A stretch of 24,148 nt of DNA, taken from positions 1 to 24,148 of IMG/VR virus record IMGVR_UViG_3300009184_000217, one strand, 5' to 3'. The notes under the pieces are model-generated. The model searched no databases. It saw nothing but the letters and a program-made list of their open reading frames with translations, and was not told where the DNA came from. This DNA comes from a virus. Of the stretch, positions 17,409 to 24,148 are shown piece after piece (position 1 is the first letter of the stretch; each line of letters opens with the position of its first letter). Both the position numbers and the translations under genes were made by a program.

Positions 17409-18080
17409 ATGCCCGTACCAAAGATTTATCCAGCAATTGCTTCTATTCAAGCCGAGGTCGGAAACATTCCAAAGAATGGTATCGGACCAGCATCACAAGG
17501 CTCATACAAATACATTAAGAATGATGACATTCTTGAGAAGATTAGTGAACTTCTTGTTAAGCATAATGTTATCGTGCGCCCTCGCGTTCTTGATTATGCT
17601 ATTACCAATCGGGAGATTGGCTCTGGTCGAACTGCCCCTCTTACTGTTCTTACTCTCGAAACGACTTACGTTTCGGTGGAAGATGGTTCGGAGTTCACTG
17701 TTGTGGTTTCTTCTGAAGGTGCAGACAATGGCGACAAGGCTGGACGTAAGGCGATGACACAGGCGCAGAAGATGACGAATCTGCTTACCTTCTCGATTGC
17801 CACTGGCGAGCCTGACCCGGACGGCATTGATGGCACCCCATCAGCGCCAGCACAGGGGCAGAGCGCCACAGCAAAGAAGATTGCTAACGCCAAGAACGAT
17901 GAGGCAACGGGAATCTTTAACGAGATTAAAGCATTCCTTGGCGCTAACGGCTTGAACGGTAGCGTAGCCAACTCAATCGGTTCACGCCTTTCTGGTGGCA
18001 AGTCTGCATCAGAGTGGTCTGCTGATACTTCGGTTCTGAACAATGTCCTCAAAGCCCTCAAGGCTGGCGAGGTAGAGTAG
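17409..18080 (+). CDS. Erf-like single-strand annealing protein, 223 aa
   Basis: Starts MPVPKIYPAIASIQAEVGNI; ATG 17409 follows GGAGGAAAA, which beats the ATG 17373. Conserved Erf features are the YKYIKNDDILEKISELLVKH region, LTLETTYVSVEDGSEFTVVV and the later GDKAGRKAMTQAQKMTNLLT. Erf-family proteins anneal complementary single strands and act in recombination-dependent replication. It is followed two bases after its stop by the exonuclease, a normal phage pairing of annealase and nuclease. Confidence 0.82.
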   Translation: MPVPKIYPAIASIQAEVGNIPKNGIGPASQGSYKYIKNDDILEKISELLVKHNVIVRPRVLDYAITNREIGSGRTAPLTVLTLETTYVSVEDGSEFTVVVSSEGADNGDKAGRKAMTQAQKMTNLLTFSIATGEPDPDGIDGTPSAPAQGQSATAKKIANAKNDEATGIFNEIKAFLGANGLNGSVANSIGSRLSGGKSASEWSADTSVLNNVLKALKAGEVE

Positions 18081-18081
18081 G

Positions 18082-18963
18082 GTGGAACCCAAACTCAGAG
18101 TTCGCTCATCGGGGCATGGCGGTAGTGGATACCGCCATCCCCTGACGGGTGACGTAGTGCCGGGTGTCACGACGGTGCTTAAGAAACTTGAGAAGCCTGC
18201 GATTGCGCAGTGGGCTGTAGATAATACGGCTGCTTTTGCTGTAGCAAATATTGATGCACTACTATCAAGAACGGAGGAGCAAGGTTATGGATTCCTTCGC
18301 TGGTATTGGAAACGTGACCCACTTGCTGGCGACAGCAGTGACATTCGTAACTACAGTCGTGGTGTTCTTAATGACGCAGCTGAGCTTGGTACGCTCGTCC
18401 ATGATTGGATTGCTGCTGACCATGATGGTTGCCCTTATCCTGATGTCTCTAATGCCCCTGATTATTTTTGGGAAATGGTAGCAGAGTGGGATAAGTTTAA
18501 GTCTGAACACACAATCGTTCCGATTCTAACTGAGCAAACACTTTGGTCACACCAGTACGGTTATGCTGGCACGGCTGATGGGTTATGGGAGATTGATGGT
18601 GTTCGCATGTTAATTGATGTGAAAACTTCTCGCAATACTTGGGATGAGCATTACATGCAACTTGCTTCGCTTGGTGCTTGCGATGCTTGGCTAGTCGAGG
18701 GGCGTGATGATGTGTGGGTTGAGGATGCCATTCCTGGCTTTAGCGCCTACGCTTTGCTTCACTTGCGCCCATCGGACACAGACAAAGATGGTAACTTTAT
18801 GGAACCTTTCTGCAAGTTGAAAGTTCTGAACGATGATGAGATACCAACATTGTTTGATGCGTTTCTTGGATTACTTCAAGTTTCGCACGCACAAAATAAA
18901 CTGAAAGAGGTACGGTCTAACCGTGTGTTAGACTTTTCCAGCACAAATAAGGAGGATAAGTAA
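18082..18963 (+). CDS. RecB/Cas4-like PD-(D/E)XK exonuclease
   Basis: The 293-residue protein shows GTLVHDWI (H107), then EQTLWSHQYGYAGTADGLWE (E151, D166) and MLIDVKTSRN (D179, K181), the ordered motifs of the RecB-type nuclease family. It probably resects DNA ends for the annealase encoded immediately upstream. GTG at 18082 is the start. It overlaps the ssDNA-binding gene at its end (TAATG). Confidence 0.88.
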   Translation: MEPKLRVRSSGHGGSGYRHPLTGDVVPGVTTVLKKLEKPAIAQWAVDNTAAFAVANIDALLSRTEEQGYGFLRWYWKRDPLAGDSSDIRNYSRGVLNDAAELGTLVHDWIAADHDGCPYPDVSNAPDYFWEMVAEWDKFKSEHTIVPILTEQTLWSHQYGYAGTADGLWEIDGVRMLIDVKTSRNTWDEHYMQLASLGACDAWLVEGRDDVWVEDAIPGFSAYALLHLRPSDTDKDGNFMEPFCKLKVLNDDEIPTLFDAFLGLLQVSHAQNKLKEVRSNRVLDFSSTNKEDK

Positions 18964-19322
18964 TGAGTCAAGTCAAGGCAGTATTCACGGGCGGTGTGGT
19001 CGCAGACCCTGAGCGCCGTGAAGTAGGAGGTTCCAACCTTCTTGAGTTCCCGGTATACGTGAACCACACTAAGAAGAACAAGGAGACTGGCGAGTACGAA
19101 CGTACCGGCGATGTCTCCAAGGTGAAGGTTACGCTGTGGCGTGACCTTGCAAACAACACTGACATCCGTAAGGGGGACCTCGTTGAGGTGAGCGCAACGC
19201 TCGTTGAGAAAGAGTTCCCCAAGAAGGATGGCACAACTGGTCGGAGTCTTCAGACTGACTGGGTTGAGTCTGTTGTTGTGAAGCACCGCAAGGATGCTGG
19301 CGGTGACGCTGGCGGTTTCTAG
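18963..19322 (+). CDS. Single-stranded DNA-binding protein, 119 aa
   Basis: Beta-rich OB-fold features: MSQVKAVFTGGVVADPERRE, LLEFPVYVNHTKKNK, VSKVKVTLWRDLANNTDIRK and GDLVEVSATLVEKEF. The C-terminus is short (GGDAGGF) rather than the acidic DDDIPF tail of bacterial SSB, so interaction with host SSB partners may differ. It sits between the exonuclease and the primase genes, a normal position. Confidence 0.78.
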   Translation: MSQVKAVFTGGVVADPERREVGGSNLLEFPVYVNHTKKNKETGEYERTGDVSKVKVTLWRDLANNTDIRKGDLVEVSATLVEKEFPKKDGTTGRSLQTDWVESVVVKHRKDAGGDAGGF

Positions 19323-19359
19323 CCGGTGACGAGGGGCGCGTCTCGTAAAACGCGCACAA

Positions 19360-19435
19360 TCTCCGGTAACTCAATTGGCAGAGTGCGAAGCTGTTAACTT
19401 CGAGGTTCGTGGTTCGAGTCCACGCCGGAGAGCCA
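19360..19435 (+). tRNA. tRNA-Asn (GTT)
   Basis: Complete cloverleaf: acceptor TCTCCGG (19360-19366) pairs with CCGGAGA (19425-19431), discriminator G and encoded CCA. The anticodon arm is CGAAG-CTGTTAA-CTTCG with anticodon GTT (19393-19395), and the T arm has GTTCGAG. A 6-bp hairpin GCGCGT/ACGCGC (19336-19355) precedes it. It is a normal tRNA, unlike the two tRNA-like RNAs in the early array. Confidence 0.92.
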
Positions 19436-19497
19436 AGGAATATATATACGAAACTAGGGATGGTATCAACTTTTTCATTGACCGTTAGGAGGAAAAC

Positions 19498-21732
19498 ATT
19501 AACGTATTTTACGCACAGTTTATTGAGAACATTCTCGGCTCCAATAGCGGTAACGCATTCTTATCTCGCGCTTCAGGCAAGACAAGCGCTGGCAAACTAA
19601 ACATTAACATTCACCGGACTTTTAAATATCCGGCGCAACTTGAGGAGATGGTCGCCTATGTCGAACAGTATCAGCATGAGGATGTTTACATTAGCCCACT
19701 TCTTTATGGCGACAAGAAGAACGACAAAGGCAACATCGCGCGCACACCTGAGAACGCGCTTACGTCTCAGACTATTTACATGGACTCTGACTTATGTACA
19801 CCGAATAAGTTCCGTCTCAAGCCTTCAATTCATGTTGTCACATCCGAAGGTAGGGGGCATGACTATTGGGTTTTATCGGCTCCAGTCGATGCCAAGAGGG
19901 CAGCGGAAATTGCTCACCGTATCACGACTGCCCACAAGGATGACGGGTGTGACCCTTCGGGTTGGTCGGCTAACAAGGTTCTTCGTATGGCTGGAACCGT
20001 CAACACTGGTCATGGATTTCCCGAAGCAGTAATCGCTGAGTACACTGGTGAACTTTACTCTATTGAAGAAGTTGAAGAAGCCTACAAAGATATAGATATT
20101 TACGAGCGCCCCATCATGGGGCGTGTCAGTAATACTGTTGAAGTTGTTGAACCTGAAGACCTACCAGACTACGCCGAAGCGTTACAGAAACTACCGCAGG
20201 ATGTACTAGACCTTGCCTTGGCTGAGCCAGTAACTGGACCTGATGGTTACCGTAGCGAAGCGCGCTATCGTCTGCTGTGTGACCTTTTTAGGTTGGGCAA
20301 TATTCTTTCTTACGAAGAGATTCTGACCATTGCATGGCAAGCACCAGTGTGCCGCAAGTGGAGCAAAGAAGATAGTCGTGGCATTAATGGCCTGATGATG
20401 GAAGCCAACAAGGCGCAGGCTGAAATCATGTGGGAGGCAGGTCAAGGACTTGAGCCACCAGAGGAGAAGACGGAACAGGAGGCGGTCAATCTTCTTACTG
20501 ACGGTGAGCGTTCTTATGTTTCAGAGAACAGTTCTTGGATTGATAGGTATACTGATTGGGCTGGACAAAAGGTTGCTAAGCAGAACGGTCCGTATGACCG
20601 AGTTAATGCTTGGACAATCTTGTCATGCGCGTTTGCTGATGTTGCTTTTATTCCGCGCAAGAACGGACCAGAAGGTCTTAACGTTTACACTATGACACTC
20701 GGTGAAACTACCACGGGTAAAAGCCAGTCTTTGAAACTTATGCGCACCGTGCTGGATGAAATCTTTATGGATGACAAGGGTTATAACCTTGGCGGAAACG
20801 CAAGCCCTAACGCACTAGGCGAGAAACTTCTTGAACGCGATGGCAAAGTTAGCCTGTTCAACAAGGATGAGGCGCACGGTTTGTTCAAACAGTGGTCAAC
20901 ACAGGACTGGACTACTGGCATGATGGAAGACCTTGCGCTCCTATATGATGGTGTTGTGCCACCGATGCTTCGCATGGGTAAAAAAGAAATGGGTAGGGTT
21001 GCTAAGACACAATTTGTTATGCACCTTATGGGTACGCCAGAAGAAATAACACGCTCCCTTAATAGGGAAATGTTTAAGTCAGGCTTTCTTGCGCGATTCA
21101 TTTGGTCTATTGGTGAACCACGCACGCTAAGCCGGGAAGCAGTTAAGGAAGAGGACTCTGATGGAACAGAAATCAAACTTGGATTCGAACCAATGGCAAG
21201 ACAGTGGAGTGCGGAATTTGGGGAAATTAAACGCCGCCTACGTGCTGACACTCTTAACGGTCATATTGGTATTTCCATTACTGCTGATGCTGCTAACCGC
21301 ATGACAGAAGTTAAATGGGCTTTGACTAATCTTGTAAAAAAGTCTGACCCAAACTGGGATATTCTAAACCCTTCACTTGTGCGCCTTGGTATTACCATCC
21401 GCAAGTGCGCGTCACTGCTCGCCATTGTTGACGGCAAGGATGTGACTGAAAACAAGCACGTACTACAGGCAATTGCCTATGCCGAAGAATGGGTTAGGAA
21501 CCTATTTATTGTGGCGGAGAAGATTAGTGCTTCTGACTTTGAGCGTAACTGTGATGAGGTTGAGGCATACGTCAAGGCTAAGGATGGCAAGATTAAACTT
21601 GAGTTTGTTAATCGACGCTTCAAGGCGTGGCGCGTAAGAGATTTGCAAGAATCTGTTGGCGCACTCATTTCTCAGGGTAGACTCAAAGAAATATCTGACA
21701 AGAGTGGTAAGTGGTTGGAGGTAAATAAGTAA
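19498..21732 (+). CDS. Primase-polymerase/ATPase replication protein, apparent ATT start
   Basis: The frame is open from 19489 (TAG at 19486-19488). The strongest start signal is AGGAGG at 19487-19492, then five bases, then ATT at 19498. No ATG, GTG or TTG occurs in frame until ATG 19648. The added 50 residues (NVFYAQFIENILGSNSGNAF...) look like protein and lead into a primase-polymerase domain: MDSDLC (D96, D98), SEGRGHDYW (H121), then LRMAGTVN, as in archaeo-eukaryotic primase-type enzymes. A second domain has Walker A GETTTGKS (402-409) and an NKDEAH motif near 455-460, like DUF3987-type helicases. Length 744 aa from ATT, 694 from ATG. Confidence 0.82.
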   Translation: MNVFYAQFIENILGSNSGNAFLSRASGKTSAGKLNINIHRTFKYPAQLEEMVAYVEQYQHEDVYISPLLYGDKKNDKGNIARTPENALTSQTIYMDSDLCTPNKFRLKPSIHVVTSEGRGHDYWVLSAPVDAKRAAEIAHRITTAHKDDGCDPSGWSANKVLRMAGTVNTGHGFPEAVIAEYTGELYSIEEVEEAYKDIDIYERPIMGRVSNTVEVVEPEDLPDYAEALQKLPQDVLDLALAEPVTGPDGYRSEARYRLLCDLFRLGNILSYEEILTIAWQAPVCRKWSKEDSRGINGLMMEANKAQAEIMWEAGQGLEPPEEKTEQEAVNLLTDGERSYVSENSSWIDRYTDWAGQKVAKQNGPYDRVNAWTILSCAFADVAFIPRKNGPEGLNVYTMTLGETTTGKSQSLKLMRTVLDEIFMDDKGYNLGGNASPNALGEKLLERDGKVSLFNKDEAHGLFKQWSTQDWTTGMMEDLALLYDGVVPPMLRMGKKEMGRVAKTQFVMHLMGTPEEITRSLNREMFKSGFLARFIWSIGEPRTLSREAVKEEDSDGTEIKLGFEPMARQWSAEFGEIKRRLRADTLNGHIGISITADAANRMTEVKWALTNLVKKSDPNWDILNPSLVRLGITIRKCASLLAIVDGKDVTENKHVLQAIAYAEEWVRNLFIVAEKISASDFERNCDEVEAYVKAKDGKIKLEFVNRRFKAWRVRDLQESVGALISQGRLKEISDKSGKWLEVNK

Positions 21733-21908
21733 TGGACTTTTTTGAATGGCGAGATTACGGAATTGATAAAGGTTGGATTAGCAAACCTGCCTGCTACTTT
21801 CACGATGGTTTTGATATGAGTGAAGAAGAAGAAAAAGAATGGGAAGAGCATGGTGAAACATGCATTACCATTTCCCGTTATTATGAAGATAAACTAGACA
21901 AGGAGTAA
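21732..21908 (+). CDS. Acidic hypothetical protein, 58 aa
   Basis: TAATG junction with the primase-ATPase. Product MDFFEWRDYGIDKGWISKPA continues with CYFHDGFDMSEEEEKEWEEH. Probably co-translated with the replication protein; no motif beyond acidic and aromatic residues. Confidence 0.64.
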   Translation: MDFFEWRDYGIDKGWISKPACYFHDGFDMSEEEEKEWEEHGETCITISRYYEDKLDKE

Positions 21909-21910
21909 TC

Positions 21911-22066
21911 ATGGAAACAAAAGATAAAGTTAAAGTTCAAGTACTTTCGGCTGAAGCAATTATTGATAATGCCCGTGAGCGATTTGTTGATATTGAAGAA
22001 TACGTAAATGCCAAGGCTCAACTTATTGAAGAACAACATGTTCTGATTGAAGAAGCAGATAACTAA
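21911..22066 (+). CDS. Hypothetical helical protein, 51 aa
   Basis: AAGGAGTAATC precedes the ATG. Product METKDKVKVQVLSAEAIIDN continues ARERFVDIEEYVNAKAQLIE: a charged, probably coiled-coil helix. No family recognised. Confidence 0.62.
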   Translation: METKDKVKVQVLSAEAIIDNARERFVDIEEYVNAKAQLIEEQHVLIEEADN

Positions 22067-22240
22067 ATGCCAACATACTTGTATGGTTGTCCCGAGTGTG
22101 GGACAACCAAGGAGGTGTGGCACAGCATAATGGAGAGTCCCACAATTCAATGTGCCGATTGTCCATGTACAATGGTGCGTAGACCACAAAATATTGGTGT
22201 TCAATTTGTTGGCGGAGGATGGGCTAGTAAAGATGGTTAA
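22067..22240 (+). CDS. FmdB-like zinc-ribbon protein, 57 aa
   Basis: Starts MPTYLYGCPECGTTKEVWHS and continues IMESPTIQCADCPCTMVRRP. The Pro-Thr-Tyr-x-Tyr-x-Cys start with CxxC and a second CxDC motif match the FmdB/regulatory zinc-ribbon family. Such proteins are common in actinophage early operons; the role is unknown. It abuts the previous stop. Confidence 0.72.
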   Translation: MPTYLYGCPECGTTKEVWHSIMESPTIQCADCPCTMVRRPQNIGVQFVGGGWASKDG

Positions 22241-22598
22241 TAAAAAAGATATTGAATTAGAAGTAATTCAAAACCTTATTGAGGCAGAGAAGTACAATCC
22301 GCCTGCTGGAGCGCAGTCTGCAGCGAAACGCGCACTTGCATGGATTGCTGATGGGAAGGCTGGTTCGGGATTCACTGATGTGGGTCGCGCGCGAGCCGCG
22401 CAGTTGGCTCGTGGCGGTTCCGTATCTGCTGATGTTGCAAAGAAGATGAAGTCATACTTTGCGCGTCACGCAGTAGATAAGAAAGCAACCGGATTTAGCT
22501 CTGGCGAAGAAGGCTACCCATCTGCTGGTCGCGTAGCATGGGATGCTTGGGGCGGAGATGCTGCCGCATCATGGTCTTCTAAGTTGACTTTTGAGTAA
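22233..22598 (+). CDS. Protein with phage KSYFxRH-type domain, 121 aa
   Basis: Product MVNKKDIELEVIQNLIEAEK precedes PPAGAQSAAKRALAWIADGK, SGFTDVGRARAAQLARGGSV and MKSYFARHAVDKKATGF. This module (P-A-rich start, DVGRARA, SYFARH, ending YPSAGRVAWDAWGG) is familiar as an accessory domain attached to phage head or nuclease proteins; here it stands alone. The function is not known. ATG 22233 overlaps the previous gene by 8 bp. Confidence 0.66.
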   Translation: MVNKKDIELEVIQNLIEAEKYNPPAGAQSAAKRALAWIADGKAGSGFTDVGRARAAQLARGGSVSADVAKKMKSYFARHAVDKKATGFSSGEEGYPSAGRVAWDAWGGDAAASWSSKLTFE

Positions 22599-22914
22599 CG
22601 TATTACCGCTACCCGTATATCCGCACAAGCCAGTTGGAGGTGACCTTGAGCTTATCAAAAAAGCAAAAGCTAATATCAAAACTGATATACGCATTCAGCT
22701 TGTTGATGCAGTTCCCGGTTCACCGGGGCGCGTGCTTGCATTGCGCGAGCGACCCAACTTTATTTGTGAACACGCATTCATTGAAACGCCTAATGAGAAC
22801 AACGTCCAAGCAGCACTAGAATGGATTGTCCTTGGCGGAGAAGACGCGCGCGGGACAAGCGTGACTAGGATGCTAAAAGAAATTCTTGGTGAGGGAGTTA
22901 AACAAATTGGTTGA
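22591..22914 (+). CDS. Hypothetical protein, 107 aa, TTG start
   Basis: A stop at 22585-22587 limits the frame, so TTG 22591 is the only reasonable start, and it overlaps the preceding TAA. Product LSNVLPLPVYPHKPVGGDLE, then KANIKTDIRIQLVDAVPGSP and FICEHAFIETPNENNVQAAL. No family recognised. Confidence 0.62.
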   Translation: MSNVLPLPVYPHKPVGGDLELIKKAKANIKTDIRIQLVDAVPGSPGRVLALRERPNFICEHAFIETPNENNVQAALEWIVLGGEDARGTSVTRMLKEILGEGVKQIG

Positions 22915-23230
22915 AGTTTTAGTTCAAGGACGCGAGGCTATGCCCGAGGAGCGCATCCGTTCATCTTTGCTTTTGCAAAAGTTTGCTGAAGCGCAGGGCT
23001 GGGAGACTCGCATCGGTTATAGCAAGTTTCAAGATTACCCTAAGATTTATAAGTCCGGCGACAAGAAGGGCACTGAGGTGCCGGGTAAGATTCTTGATAA
23101 TGTTTGGTGTCAGGGTCGCAAAGAGGGCCATGTTTTCACAGCCGTCTGGGTGGGCAACAAGTTAGACAACTGCCTATTCGATAACCGCTTGATGTCCATG
23201 AAGGAAATGCGCGAAATGATTTCTGCGTGA
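22907..23230 (+). CDS. Hypothetical protein, 107 aa
   Basis: Start codon uncertain: TTG 22907, 9 bp after GAGGGAG, or TTG 22886. The product has a central helix (RIRSSLLLQKFAEAQGWETR), a basic region (GYSKFQDYPKIYKSGDKKGT), then a strand-rich part with a WCQGRKEGHVFTAVW phrase. It could bind nucleic acid, but no catalytic motif was recognised. It overlaps the RuvC-like gene. Confidence 0.6.
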   Translation: MVEVLVQGREAMPEERIRSSLLLQKFAEAQGWETRIGYSKFQDYPKIYKSGDKKGTEVPGKILDNVWCQGRKEGHVFTAVWVGNKLDNCLFDNRLMSMKEMREMISA

Positions 23231-23667
23231 CAACGCTTCTTGCACTAGACCCCGGTAAAACAACTGGCATGTCATGGTGGTACTACGATGATACTAAACA
23301 CCTGACGTTCTTGAGATATGAGCAAATTAAGGGTGGACTACAGGGTATCATTGATGAGTTCATGAACATAAAGCCAGCAATTTATGATGTGATTGTGTGT
23401 GAAAGCTTCAAGCTTGATGGTCGCACGCCAAACCCAGACATTACACCACTACAGATTGAAGGCGTGCTGAGTTACGCATCTAAGCTTTACGGTATACCAG
23501 TGGTATACCAGCCCAACAATATGAAGGCGCACGCAACAGATGAATTTCTGAAAAAGCATGACCTATGGTTTAAGGGCGCACCTCACGCTACCGACTCGGC
23601 CCGTCATGCTATTGCATATATGAAGCGGATTAAACATCGCCCAACGCTTGAGCATTACTTTAAGTAG
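23227..23667 (+). CDS. RuvC-like Holliday junction resolvase
   Basis: Product of 146 residues starts VTTLLALDPGKTTGMSWWYY. D8 in DPGKTTG, E59 in VIVCESF and D123 with H127 in DSARHA are the acidic and histidine positions of RuvC/RNase H-like resolvases. The enzyme would cut branched DNA before packaging and fits an operon with an annealase and exonuclease. GTG 23227 overlaps the previous stop (GTGA). Confidence 0.86.
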   Translation: MTTLLALDPGKTTGMSWWYYDDTKHLTFLRYEQIKGGLQGIIDEFMNIKPAIYDVIVCESFKLDGRTPNPDITPLQIEGVLSYASKLYGIPVVYQPNNMKAHATDEFLKKHDLWFKGAPHATDSARHAIAYMKRIKHRPTLEHYFK

Positions 23668-23673
23668 TAACGC

Positions 23674-23704
23674 AGAACCCCCCGACATTTAGCCGGGGGG
23701 TTCT
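23674..23704. terminator. Terminator between convergent operons
   Basis: Perfect 11-bp arms AGAACCCCCCG (23674-23684) and CGGGGGGTTCT (23694-23704) with a 9-base loop, followed by TT. It lies 7 bp after the last early stop and faces the minus-strand lysis gene, so it may work in both directions. Confidence 0.8.
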
Positions 23705-23758
23705 TTGAGATGTAGTCACCTTGCCTTTCTGCACTTATGTGGACAGTAAGGCTTTTAA

Positions 23759-24148
23759 TTATTTCTTGTTCGTAGCGTTCGCAATGGCGAGCGTGGTGAA
23801 GGGAACCGCGAGGTTTCCTACAATCGCGCTTGCAATGATGAGCCACATGGGGGCTTCAGTTCCGCTTGCCATTACAGCAACACCAAAGTTGCTAACAACA
23901 AGGGCGGCAAGGCCATACAGGGCGTAAGCAAGCTTACGTCCCTTGGGGCTTGGGATGATGATACCAAGGGTGTCATTTGCGGCAGTGGTAGCATCCTGGG
24001 GAAGGACGGGGATAGTTGGCACGATGCGTTCCTTTACGGGGGTAGTTGGTTTTTCTGGAGTGGGAGTCGGAGCCGCAGCCGGAGTGGGGGCTGGGGCTGG
24101 GGCTGGGGCTGGAGCTGGAGCTGGAGCTGGAGCTGGAGCTGGAGCTGG
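23759..24148 (-). CDS. Holin-like protein joined to a Pro-Ala repeat, N-terminus beyond window
   Basis: On the minus strand the frame is open through the right edge (130 codons). The C-terminal part has a hydrophobic block KLAYALYGLAALVVSNFGVA followed by PMWLIIASAIVGNLAVPFTT and a short basic tail: two predicted transmembrane segments, as in actinophage holins that open the cell membrane at lysis. In front of this lie PTPEKPTTPVKERIV and about 20 alternating Pro-Ala residues encoded by GCTGGA/GGGGCT-like repeats. A GTG at 24022 could start an 87-residue holin, but the repeat reads in frame upstream. Whether an enzyme domain lies beyond the edge cannot be seen. Confidence 0.68.
   Translation of the reverse strand, partial: PAPAPAPAPAPAPAPAPAPAPTPAAAPTPTPEKPTTPVKERIVPTIPVLPQDATTAANDTLGIIIPSPKGRKLAYALYGLAALVVSNFGVAVMASGTEAPMWLIIASAIVGNLAVPFTTLAIANATNKK
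24083..24148. repeat. GCTGGA/GGGGCT hexanucleotide repeat at the window edge
   Basis: Plus-strand GGAGCT or GGGGCT units repeat to the end of the window and encode Pro-Ala on the minus strand. The tract runs off the edge, so its length is unknown. Repeats of this kind vary in copy number and may also break assemblies. Confidence 0.65.

Noticed and set aside
19409-19600. Frame beginning in tRNA-Asn and overlapping the replication gene start
   Set aside because: It starts inside the tRNA, and the frame of the replication protein has the AGGAGG and the longer continuation. A frameshift fusion would need two unusual events.
1-24148. CRISPR array, integrase, attachment site or insertion sequence
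   Set aside because: No regularly spaced repeat-spacer pattern, recombinase motif or terminal inverted repeats with target duplication was seen.

Overview
The window is part of the genome of a tailed double-stranded DNA phage that very probably infects an actinobacterium. The phage assignment rests on a terminase, portal and capsid-protease block, a holin-like protein and a compact, overlapping early operon. The host inference rests on a WhiB-type iron-sulphur protein, a family essentially confined to Actinobacteria and their phages, and on the many small zinc-ribbon proteins usual in actinophages. Base composition looks moderate rather than GC-rich, which would suit a low-GC (for example freshwater) actinobacterium; that last step is inference. 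No integrase, CRISPR array or insertion sequence was seen.

Layout. Positions 1-4330 lie on the minus strand and hold late genes: a partial capsid maturation protease, portal, large and small terminase subunits and two tiny genes. A control region at 4331-4588 separates them from plus-strand early genes. From about 4.5 to 9.4 kb the genome is an array of cassettes. Each cassette has a G/C hairpin, a near-consensus promoter (TTGACA, 18-bp spacer, TATAAT-like -10), a hairpin starting exactly at the predicted +1, a GAAAGTGAGT element in place of a normal Shine-Dalgarno, and one to three small genes. Two cassettes end in tRNA-related structures: a 45-nt acceptor/T-arm minihelix with CCA (8334-8378) and an 81-nt RNA that looks like the tRNA-like domain of tmRNA without its coding part (9251-9331). 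Coding sequences here are crowded with short perfect inverted repeats, mostly with 3-nt loops.

From 9.4 to 23.7 kb genes are tightly packed with ATGA, TAATG or TGATG junctions. A first operon (9.4-11.0 kb) ends at a strong hairpin near 11.1 kb. A new promoter then drives many tiny acidic, zinc-ribbon or membrane proteins, followed by the DNA metabolism genes: SNF2-like helicase, zinc-finger/WhiB fusion, Erf-like annealing protein, RecB/Cas4-like exonuclease, single-strand binding protein, tRNA-Asn, a primase-polymerase/ATPase that appears to start at ATT, an FmdB-like zinc ribbon and a RuvC-like resolvase. A hairpin at 23674-23704 closes the block. The window ends in a minus-strand holin-like protein whose N-terminal side is a Pro-Ala repeat running off the edge.

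The genes fit an ordinary actinophage plan (early replication and recombination on one strand, packaging and lysis on the other). The unusual layer is RNA: repeated promoter-leader cassettes, structured mRNAs and tRNA/tmRNA mimics, together suggesting that this phage manages early mRNA stability, processing or ribosome traffic through RNA structure. All functions here were assigned by reading the sequence; no database search was run.
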